NCBI GenBank assembly: GCA_002396665.1
Contig: DGYJ01000065.1
Coordinates: forward strand, 23,908 to 28,925
Reading direction: 5' to 3'
From: Bdellovibrionaceae bacterium UBA5009
GTDB taxonomy: Bacteria; Bdellovibrionota; Bdellovibrionia; Bdellovibrionales; Bdellovibrionaceae
DNA length: 5,018 nucleotides
Under the pieces are notes generated by a model. It made no database searches, was not told the origin of the DNA, and worked only from the letters and a program-made list of their open reading frames with translations. Made by a program: the position numbers and the translations under genes. Positions 1 to 4,979 of the stretch are shown one piece after another (within the stretch, counting starts at the first letter, position 1; every line of letters begins with the position of its first letter).

Positions 1-5
1 GGAGG
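1..5 (+). promoter_or_regulatory. Ribosome-binding site for the first gene
   Basis: GGAGG, a near-perfect anti-16S match, lies 4 nt before a GTG codon at position 10. The spacing is slightly short but workable, and it supports GTG as the real start. The promoter, if separate, lies outside the window. Confidence 0.7.
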
Positions 6-9
6 CTCT

Positions 10-453
10 GTGAAGAATGCTTTAATGATTTTGTTTTCGACGCTGGCCTTTCTTGGTTTTTACACCAAATTGATTTCAAATACGCCAAATCGAAGCATCG
101 CCCAGGCGCAGCCAATAACAGCTTCTAAGAAAAAAACGAATCATAAGTACTATGTAAAATCTGTCAAACCTCTAAAGCCTACAAAGCAAGCTGTTGTATC
201 TCGGAAAATTGTATCTCAGCAGGCTGCATCTCGGCGTGTCGCACATCAGAGAGTAGCACCACTGCGAGTAGTGACTCGGCCAACTGTTTCAAAACATCAT
301 GATGAGCTATTGCGGCTTTCTAAGAATAAAGCGTCATTTAAGAAGAAAAAATCTCTGTCTCGCGAGTTAGATGATTCAGAAATCAGGGTCTCTGAAAATT
401 TTTTATTCAGAACTGAAGACGACCAAGATATTGATGTTATTCTAGAGCCCTGA
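10..453 (+). CDS. Small exported or membrane-anchored protein, basic repeat-containing, unknown function
   Basis: I do not recognise this 147-residue protein. A GTG start is chosen because GGAGG lies just upstream. Residues 5-22 form a hydrophobic stretch after a single lysine, fitting an N-terminal membrane anchor or signal peptide; a possible cleavage point is near the AQAQ at 31-34. Residues 39-115 are very rich in Lys, Arg, Ser and Val and lack aromatic core residues, so they are probably disordered. Within them, residues 63-92 are six tandem pentapeptides of the type [VA]-S-[RQ]-x-[VA]. Residues 119-147 switch to an acidic tail rich in Asp and Glu. There are no cysteines and no enzyme motif. 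Such a charge-segregated exported protein could contact an anionic partner such as nucleic acid, LPS or peptidoglycan-linked polymers, but that is only inference. It ends 153 nt before the helicase gene, with no convincing terminator between. Confidence 0.65.
   Translation: MKNALMILFSTLAFLGFYTKLISNTPNRSIAQAQPITASKKKTNHKYYVKSVKPLKPTKQAVVSRKIVSQQAASRRVAHQRVAPLRVVTRPTVSKHHDELLRLSKNKASFKKKKSLSRELDDSEIRVSENFLFRTEDDQDIDVILEP
196..285 (+). repeat. Six degenerate 15-nt tandem repeats inside the first gene
   Basis: Six successive 15-nt units encode VSRKI, VSQQA, ASRRV, AHQRV, APLRV and VTRPT; a seventh begins at 286 with VSK. The core ATCTCGG recurs at 198, 213 (as ATCTCAG) and 228, exactly 15 nt apart. 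Later units keep the protein pattern better than the DNA. This looks like an old in-frame tandem expansion rather than a fresh one. Confidence 0.7.
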
Positions 454-512
454 CCCTTTAAATTTTTCAATTTGAAGATCATTTGTAGCCATTTGTTGGT
501 TTCCTAGGTAAT

Positions 513-602
513 GTGGGCCCACTTTCAGCGGGTTCTCGATTATAACCTGCCATGATAGCTGTGGGCATCGCCCCCAGAAACACAATCAGACAGGAAATTT
601 CC
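513..602 (+). promoter_or_regulatory. Structured leader upstream of the helicase gene
   Basis: The 153-nt gap before the helicase holds several short inverted repeats. They are the perfect palindrome GTGGGCCCAC at 513-522; a 7-bp stem (one G-U pair) between 528-534 and 544-550 with a 9-nt loop; a GGGC-ATC-GCCC stem at 563-573; and the palindrome GGAAATTTCC at 593-602. The last one contains the only plausible ribosome-binding sequence, AGGAAA at 592-597, 9 nt before the ATG. Leaders of cold-shock DEAD-box genes are often structured, so this could be a thermo- or autoregulated leader; that is inference. No convincing sigma-70 -35/-10 pair was found here. Confidence 0.35.
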
Positions 603-606
603 CCCG

Positions 607-1911
607 ATGAATACGACAGAAAATAGCACGAAAGACTTTTCACAACTTTTACTTATTGAGCCACTTCAAAAAGCACTTAAAGATTCTGGATATACGACAC
701 CAACTCCAATTCAAACGGCTGCGATTCCATCCCTTTTGATTGGACGTGACCTTCTAGGGTGTGCGCAGACAGGAACTGGTAAAACGGCAGCCTTTGCTTT
801 ACCCATTTTGCAAGCCCTTCATAAAAGCAATAAAAGACCTTCGCCTCGGCACACTAGGGCCTTGATTCTTGTTCCAACACGGGAATTGGCTGTGCAGGTC
901 GAAGAAAGTTTTCGCACCTACGGTAAGTATTTACGTCTGAAATCCTGTGTTGTGTTTGGTGGAGTTAGCCAGCAACCCCAGGTCAAAGCCTTGTCCCAGG
1001 GGATGGACATCGTTATTGCCACGCCAGGGCGATTGTTGGATCTCATTAATCAACGTTACTTAAATTTAAGTACGCTCGAAGTCTTTGTTTTAGATGAAGC
1101 GGATCGTATGTTGGATATGGGTTTTGTGGCAGACATTAAAAAAGTGATTAAACTTTTGCCTGCAAAACGTCAGAATCTTTTTTTCTCTGCAACCATGCCC
1201 CGTGAAATCGAAAAATTATCCCACGAGCTGCTGACAGATCCTGTTAAAGTTGAAGTTTCTCCGGTCTCATCGACGGCAGAAAAGATTGCCCAGTCTGTGC
1301 TTTTTGTAGATCGTGCGAATAAAAGAAATTTGCTTCGTCACATTTTACAAAATGCAGATCTTAAACGGGTGATTGTATTTACTCGAACGAAGCGTGGAGC
1401 AAGTCTTGTCAGCGAAGTGTTATTGAAAAATGGTATTAGCAGTGCTGCGATCCACGGCAACAAATCCCAAGGGGCTCGCCAAAGGGCCTTGAACGATTTT
1501 AAAACAGGGCATGTCCGCGTTCTGGTGGCCACAGATATTGCTGCCCGTGGAATTGATGTTGATGGTGTGACCCATGTGATTAATTTCGAGTTACCGAACA
1601 TTGCTGAAAGCTATGTGCATCGTATCGGGCGAACAGCCCGCGCGGGGGCCGAGGGCGAAGCAATTTCATTCTGTGATTCAGAAGAGAGAGCTTACTTAAG
1701 GGACATCGAACGACTTACGGGACAAAAAGTTTTTGTCGTCCTAGGGCATCCGTATCATTCAGAAAGTGTTTTGGCAGGACCGATTCTTTCCAAAGGAAAA
1801 GCAAAGGCGATGATCGAAGGACGCGAAAATGGTCCAAAGCGAGATTATCGGCCGAAAAGAAAATTTCGAGGAAACAATAGAAACTTTTCTAAAAAACAAG
1901 GGCCTCGCTAG
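607..1911 (+). CDS. rhlE: ATP-dependent RNA helicase, DEAD-box, RhlE type
   Basis: This is a complete 434-residue DEAD-box helicase that unwinds short RNA duplexes using ATP in the cytoplasm. RhlE-type enzymes act in ribosome assembly, mRNA turnover with RNase E and cold adaptation. The motifs appear in order: Q motif (F11, TPIQ 33-36), motif I AQTGTGKT 53-60, Ia PTRELA 90-95, GG 118-119, TPGR 139-142, DEAD 163-166, SAT 194-196, IV VIVFTRT 255-261, V ATDIAARGID 308-317 and VI HRIGRTARAG 338-347. Several stretches closely match what I recall of E. coli RhlE, notably AAIHGNKSQGAR (280-291), which supports the subfamily. Motif VI has Ala in place of the common second Gly, a variant seen in other RhlE proteins. 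All catalytic residues are present. The C-terminus (395-434) is a short Lys/Arg/Asn-rich tail, an RNA-binding extension without a DbpA domain. The start is the ATG with AGGAAA 9 nt upstream. Confidence 0.93.
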   Translation: MNTTENSTKDFSQLLLIEPLQKALKDSGYTTPTPIQTAAIPSLLIGRDLLGCAQTGTGKTAAFALPILQALHKSNKRPSPRHTRALILVPTRELAVQVEESFRTYGKYLRLKSCVVFGGVSQQPQVKALSQGMDIVIATPGRLLDLINQRYLNLSTLEVFVLDEADRMLDMGFVADIKKVIKLLPAKRQNLFFSATMPREIEKLSHELLTDPVKVEVSPVSSTAEKIAQSVLFVDRANKRNLLRHILQNADLKRVIVFTRTKRGASLVSEVLLKNGISSAAIHGNKSQGARQRALNDFKTGHVRVLVATDIAARGIDVDGVTHVINFELPNIAESYVHRIGRTARAGAEGEAISFCDSEERAYLRDIERLTGQKVFVVLGHPYHSESVLAGPILSKGKAKAMIEGRENGPKRDYRPKRKFRGNNRNFSKKQGPR

Positions 1912-1931
1912 CGAAGTCCTGTCTTTCTTTT
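1891..1931. terminator. Bidirectional intrinsic terminator over two overlapping stop codons
   Basis: A hairpin pairs 1899-1903 with 1916-1920 and 1905-1907 with 1912-1914. It has one C/A mismatch, one G-U pair and a CUAG tetraloop. On the plus strand it is followed by the T-rich run at 1922-1931 (TCTTTCTTTT). On the minus strand it is followed by the complement of A1891-A1896, a run of six T after TG. The loop CTAG provides the stop codons of both convergent genes, so each gene's last codons encode part of the other's terminator. Confidence 0.65.
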
Positions 1932-2471
1932 AAAATAATTGTTCAATTTGTAAAGACTTGGGTGAAAACCATTTTTCAGCATCTCTTCATAGGCTTGCTG
2001 AGGAGTCCATTTTTCAACAAACACTCTGTACAAGCCAATGATCATTCCTGTGCGATCTTCCCCATGTTTGCAATGAATAAAAATTGGATAGTACTCTTTG
2101 TTGGTGAGCGCTTTTAAAACTCGGGCAACTTGTTCATCATTAGGCTCTTTGAAAGCAGACATGGGTTCCGAGTAAAAGTTAATTCCAACTTTAGCTGATT
2201 CAGATTGGTCGATGGCGGCCTGTCGCATATCGTTTTCAAGGTTTATAATAGTTTTAATATTATTATTTCTTTTGATTTGAGCATGATCGCCAATGGTCGG
2301 GCGGCCCCCGCGAAAAATCCCTTCGGAAACAACTTGGTATCTTGGGATTTGGATTGTTGACTGTCGAATGAAAATTGAATTTCCAGGGTAATATTGAGCA
2401 AATGCAGAGAATGAAAAACTTAAAAGCAATACGGTAAAAATTTGCGATGGTATTTTTCGTTTGATTTTCAT
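1908..2471 (-). CDS. Exported dual-specificity/tyrosine-type phosphatase
   Basis: This 187-residue protein has a signal peptide (residues 1-25: basic KIKRK, hydrophobic core, AFA cleavage before Gln26). The mature part is a small cysteine-dependent phosphatase of the DSP/tyrosine phosphatase superfamily. The signature is HCKHGEDRTG at 133-142, with nucleophile Cys134 and phosphate-binding Arg140 (C-x5-R). The upstream segment 50-80 (GIFRGGRP, then IKTIINLEN) is the typical N-terminal strand-loop of this fold. The general acid is not certain; Asp112 in EPNDEQ is a candidate. The substrate is unknown: phosphotyrosine, inositol phosphates or other phosphoesters are possible, and export suggests a periplasmic or extracellular target. 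The gene converges on the helicase, overlapping it by 4 nt. I start it at 2471 rather than the GTG at 2498, because AAAAGGA sits 5 nt before this ATG and the signal peptide then begins naturally. An ATG at 2477 is also possible. Confidence 0.82.
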   Translation of the reverse strand: MKIKRKIPSQIFTVLLLSFSFSAFAQYYPGNSIFIRQSTIQIPRYQVVSEGIFRGGRPTIGDHAQIKRNNNIKTIINLENDMRQAAIDQSESAKVGINFYSEPMSAFKEPNDEQVARVLKALTNKEYYPIFIHCKHGEDRTGMIIGLYRVFVEKWTPQQAYEEMLKNGFHPSLYKLNNYFKRKTGLR

Positions 2472-2476
2472 ATTCA

Positions 2477-2483
2477 TCCTTTT
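2477..2483 (-). promoter_or_regulatory. Ribosome-binding site deciding the phosphatase start
   Basis: On the minus strand AAAAGGA precedes the ATG at 2471 by 5 nt. The upstream GTG (2498) has no purine-rich sequence before it, and the ATG at 2477 overlaps this site, so 2471 is the best start. Confidence 0.6.
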
Positions 2484-2521
2484 ATGTAATTGAAACACAT
2501 AGTTTAGAATACTTTGAGCAA

Positions 2522-2587
2522 AATCGCACGATTAAGCATTGCGCTGCAATCCGCTCTGGAGTAGGAGTTCAGTTTAACACTGTTTAA
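2522..2587. promoter_or_regulatory. Candidate operator cluster in the divergent intergenic region
   Basis: Between the divergent phosphatase and regulator genes lie two small dyads, AATCG-CA-CGATT (2522-2533) and ATTGC-GCT-GCAAT (2538-2550). There is also a direct repeat GTTTAA at 2572 and 2582, spaced exactly 10 bp, or one helical turn. These could bind the HTH regulator encoded next door. Each is short enough to arise by chance. No clear minus-strand promoter for the phosphatase was identified. Confidence 0.25.
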
Positions 2588-2588
2588 T

Positions 2589-2648
2589 GATAAAAAAGTT
2601 TTTTTCTAAATGTTGACGCACTTTTTACAGCGTGCTTGTATGCTCCTA
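2589..2648 (+). promoter_or_regulatory. Sigma-70-type promoter with UP-like element, probable leaderless start
   Basis: A -35 TTGACG (2613-2618; five of six consensus bases) is followed after 17 bp by TTGTAT (2636-2641). That -10 is weak, with three of six matches, but a TGC extended -10 at 2633-2635 precedes it. Directly upstream, 2591-2610 is an A6-G-T7-C-T-A3 tract at the position and with the form of an UP element. The expected transcription start is about 2648, the A of the regulator's ATG. Confidence 0.5.
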
Positions 2649-3460
2649 TGTTGAAAGCCCAAAGCGTCGAACAATATTTAAATTTGCTGTTTGAAAGAAA
2701 AATACAAACATCCCCAGGCTATACCTTGAGGGGATTTGCTAAGGAAGCAGGGGTTTCAGCTGCCCAAATGTCCTTGGTTCTTCGTGGTAAAGCTGGCTTG
2801 TCCCGCAAAACGACAACATCAATTTCCGAAAGATTAAAACTGAATAAGTCAGAAAAAGAATTTTTCTTAGCATTGGTTGACAGTCAGTACTCCCGATCAA
2901 TGAAGCGTCGCGAACAAGCTAAGGATTCATTGCAGGAGTTGTCGAGTAAACTGTCTGAGTCTAAAAAATATCAAAAACAAAAAATCAGCAACCATCAACT
3001 TTTAGAGGATTGGTTGCATTTAACACTTTTTGAAATCATTCGCGGTCGTCCCGGTTTGTTTTCTGTCTATCAACTTTCAGATGTTTTGGGGCGATCACCA
3101 GAAGATGTTCAATCAGCTTTAGATGCTCTGGTTGAAGCCAGTTTGATTGAATCTACTGCTGATGGATATGCCTGTCGACAAGAGTGTATCTCGTTTCAAG
3201 AAGGTGTTCCCAGTCAGACAATTCGTAAGGCCCATCGATCTTGGATCGGAAAGTCCATTGAGTCTTTGGAAAAGGACAAAGTCGAGGAGCGAAACTTCGG
3301 CAGCTACATTCTTGGTGTTGAAGCCGATAAGTATCCAGAAATTTGCCGTCGACTTGAAGAAGTGATGGATGAATTTGTTGTCAATAGCCATGAGCCAGTC
3401 GGTTTTAACCGTGTATACTCCCTTTGTTTTCAGCTCTTTCCCGTGACAAAAAGGATTTAA
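2648..3460 (+). CDS. TIGR02147/DUF4423-family transcriptional regulator
   Basis: This 270-residue cytoplasmic protein matches the architecture of the TIGR02147 family. The N-terminal part (25-66) is a helix-turn-helix of lambda-repressor/XRE style, with AKEAGVSAAQMSLVLRG at 31-47 as the recognition region. Residues 85-115 form a charged, probably helical linker. Residues 118-185 (beginning LLEDWLHLTLFEIIRG) resemble the winged-helix start of DUF4423. The C-terminus VYSLCFQLFPVTK (256-268) is the family's typical ending. The family is little characterised; it is expanded in Fibrobacter and present in Bdellovibrio-like bacteria, and DNA binding is inferred from the fold. I start at the ATG at 2648, since the alternative TTG at 2636 falls inside the probable -10 box. 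No Shine-Dalgarno sequence precedes either start, consistent with leaderless translation. The next gene starts 2 nt after its stop, so it probably regulates its own operon. Confidence 0.8.
   Translation: MLKAQSVEQYLNLLFERKIQTSPGYTLRGFAKEAGVSAAQMSLVLRGKAGLSRKTTTSISERLKLNKSEKEFFLALVDSQYSRSMKRREQAKDSLQELSSKLSESKKYQKQKISNHQLLEDWLHLTLFEIIRGRPGLFSVYQLSDVLGRSPEDVQSALDALVEASLIESTADGYACRQECISFQEGVPSQTIRKAHRSWIGKSIESLEKDKVEERNFGSYILGVEADKYPEICRRLEEVMDEFVVNSHEPVGFNRVYSLCFQLFPVTKRI
3451..3455 (+). promoter_or_regulatory. Ribosome-binding site for the exported partner, inside the regulator gene
   Basis: AAGGA lies in the last codons of the regulator, 7 nt before the ATG at 3463. It rules in that ATG over the in-frame TTG at 3424, which lacks such a site and would bury the signal peptide. 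It also suggests translational coupling. Confidence 0.75.
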
Positions 3461-3462
3461 AA

Positions 3463-4875
3463 ATGAAGTCGATAATTTTGTTCATTTTTGCTTTGGTGTT
3501 TTCTTTTTTCTCTTCAGCTTCACCTGTCAAAATTGGCAATGGTGGATTGGTTGCCTACTGCAAGCCAGTGCCTGAAAAAGAAATTTCAAGCATTGAACTG
3601 CCAGATTTTTTAGAAGGACGATTGCGCTGGGATCTGAAGTTAAAAATAGATCATCCCCACGAGTCTTGGGAGATGCAAGTTCGTCAGGCCATTGAAAGGC
3701 TTGAAACAAGAAGTCCTTACCGGGCCCAGCAATATCGAACATGGTTAGAAACATTCATGCAGGATTCGAAATTTGTTGATGGATTCGAGTTGCCTGCAAC
3801 AAACGATGCCTTTTATCTGCCATTTCCTTTGGATTGCAAACTGCAGCAGGCGGTAGTTCAAATTGAACCCGAAGTGGCCCGTGACAAAAGATATTATATA
3901 AATCTTAAAATTTGGAATGAACTTTCTGAGTCCCAAAAAGCCGGACTTGTGCTTCATGAACTTATTTATCGCGAAGCCTTAAAAAACAACTTTAGTGATT
4001 CCAAGTGGATTCGATACTTCAATGCCTTGATTTGGTCTGACACCATTTCAGAAGGTGGATTGTCGGATTGGTCTCAACTTTTTATTGATCTATTGAAGGT
4101 CAATTATTTTGAGTGGGAAGGATTTCGAGCAAGTCGATTGAAACAGCTGAGCAATGGAAAGTTTGAGTTGTCCCTGATTTCCCAAGTTCCTCCGTTCACG
4201 TTTTTGAATCATTGGAATATTGAGAAGATTGATTCTGGGACCCTTGTCTTGGATTCTAAACAACAAATTGAGTCAATGAGAGTTTCCGATGCCATCCTAT
4301 CGACACAGAAACCCCAGGGTGAATTGCTGCGTTTTCCATTGGCCGATTTGCAGATTAGCGACTGGAATACCAAAAAACCCCTGGTGAATATTAACTTTAT
4401 TCGTAACGGTGATTTTCAATCAAATACCAGACTGACGAAGGATTGGTTTTATGATGCCGATGATTTTGTCTATGGTTATTTGGCTCGCCCAGGTGATGGC
4501 AATAAGGATGGCATTTTAAAACTGCGCAAGGGCGCAGTATCCCGCGTTTGTCAAAAAATGGAGCTGCCGGCAAATCATTATAATTTTAAAATGGTGGCCA
4601 TGGCTTCTGGGATATCGAAATTTATCACCTATGAACTTTTAGATGGGGATATGAAGGTCCTTAAGAAACAGCGTCAGAAGTTAGACTCTGAAGGCAGCTT
4701 CAAAAGTTTAACTCAGACATTCAAGGTTGATCGGGCAGGATTTTATTATCTTTGCCTCAAGGCCGAGGCCAAATCCGATGGGGCATGGGTCCGATTCGAT
4801 GATCTTTCTTTGATGCCGACTGATCTCGAGTTTATGGGTTTGTTGTCTCGCTCAACAAGCTTCAACAGCAGGTAG
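3463..4875 (+). CDS. Exported protein with C-terminal carbohydrate-binding-like domain, function unknown
   Basis: The 470-residue product starts with a signal peptide (Lys2, hydrophobic 4-16, probable cleavage after SSA at 19). The mature end reads PVKIGNGGLVAYC, a GNGG...C pattern I associate with Bdellovibrio envelope proteins. Residues 30-215 form an uncharacterised domain containing GLVLHELIYREA (161-172); this resembles an HE-containing protease helix but lacks the second His of HExxH, so peptidase activity is not supported. Residues 308-452 look like a CBM/galactose-binding beta-sandwich: it opens with FIRNGDFQ (312-319) and ends with WVRFDDLSL (442-450), the usual first and last strands of such modules. 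The mature protein has four cysteines (33, 125, 363, 431), compatible with one disulfide per domain. It is not a lipoprotein, as there is no lipobox. It is coupled to the upstream regulator and probably acts in the periplasm or outside the cell, perhaps on glycans; that role is inference. Confidence 0.78.
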   Translation: MKSIILFIFALVFSFFSSASPVKIGNGGLVAYCKPVPEKEISSIELPDFLEGRLRWDLKLKIDHPHESWEMQVRQAIERLETRSPYRAQQYRTWLETFMQDSKFVDGFELPATNDAFYLPFPLDCKLQQAVVQIEPEVARDKRYYINLKIWNELSESQKAGLVLHELIYREALKNNFSDSKWIRYFNALIWSDTISEGGLSDWSQLFIDLLKVNYFEWEGFRASRLKQLSNGKFELSLISQVPPFTFLNHWNIEKIDSGTLVLDSKQQIESMRVSDAILSTQKPQGELLRFPLADLQISDWNTKKPLVNINFIRNGDFQSNTRLTKDWFYDADDFVYGYLARPGDGNKDGILKLRKGAVSRVCQKMELPANHYNFKMVAMASGISKFITYELLDGDMKVLKKQRQKLDSEGSFKSLTQTFKVDRAGFYYLCLKAEAKSDGAWVRFDDLSLMPTDLEFMGLLSRSTSFNSR

Positions 4876-4926
4876 AGTCAGAACGGCACTAGTTCTTGCT
4901 AAGTCGCTGTTAAAATTTTTCTTTTT
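4864..4926 (+). terminator. Possible terminator of the regulator/exported-protein operon
   Basis: AACAGC (4864-4869) pairs with GCTGTT (4906-4911). Inside it, TAG/CTA (4873-4875 with 4899-4901) and AGAAC/GTTCT (4880-4884 with 4892-4896) can pair around a 7-nt loop. An AAAA and then the T-rich run 4916-4926 follow. The stem is long, interrupted and starts inside the coding end, so it is weaker than a canonical intrinsic terminator. Confidence 0.35.
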
Positions 4927-4979
4927 AGCATTTCCAGAGTTGATTTGGCCCTGAATTAATGGCACTTTCCTTGCTAAAG
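4884..4979 (+). repeat. Imperfect direct repeat of a sigma-54-like element
   Basis: Two 19-nt copies share GGCACT followed by CTTGCTAA: 4885-4903 and 4961-4979, offset by 76 nt. They differ by small indels in the middle and at the end. Only the second has correct sigma-54 spacing; the first is one base too long between the GG and GC elements. Confidence 0.55.
4960..4975 (+). promoter_or_regulatory. Sigma-54 (RpoN) -24/-12 promoter
   Basis: TGGCAC, five bases, then TTGCT matches the sigma-54 consensus TGGCAC-N5-TTGCW at every defined position apart from the variable base after the first block. The invariant GG (4961-4962) and GC (4973-4974) have the required 12-nt offset. Transcription is predicted to start near 4986, rightward. 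AAAGG at 5014-5018 may be the ribosome-binding site of a gene beginning just past the window. Such promoters need an AAA+ enhancer-binding protein, which is not encoded here. Confidence 0.72.

Noticed and set aside
454..480. A/T-rich hairpin-like sequence after the first gene, considered as a terminator
   Set aside because: The possible stem is only about 5 A/T pairs and is not followed by a proper T-run, so it would not terminate efficiently.
528..550. GCGGGTTCTCGATTATAACC resembling a tRNA T-arm
   Set aside because: No acceptor, D-arm or anticodon stem can be built around it, and the T-loop lacks the TTC-A/G-A pattern.
511..626. Two tiny overlapping reading frames before the helicase (14 codons at 511-555 and 24 codons at 552-626, joined by ATGA, the second running into the helicase start)
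   Set aside because: Neither start has a ribosome-binding sequence, the peptides show no attenuator-like codon runs, and frames this short are expected by chance.
1338..1601. Minus-strand open frame of 87 codons inside the helicase gene
   Set aside because: It overlaps the conserved helicase motifs IV to V, whose coding explains the open frame; there is no start signal.
2498..2636. Upstream starts GTG 2498 (phosphatase) and TTG 2636 (regulator), plus TTG 3424 (exported protein)
   Set aside because: None has a ribosome-binding sequence; downstream ATGs give natural signal peptides or family-like N-termini, and TTG 2636 lies within the likely -10 box.
3147..3365. Open frame of 72 codons on the plus strand inside the regulator gene
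   Set aside because: It lies wholly within a well-supported gene in another frame, has no ribosome-binding site and shows no recognisable domain.
3119..3957. Minus-strand open frames at 3119-3391, 3527-3754 and 3745-3957
   Set aside because: All are antisense shadows of the regulator and exported-protein genes, without start signals or domains.
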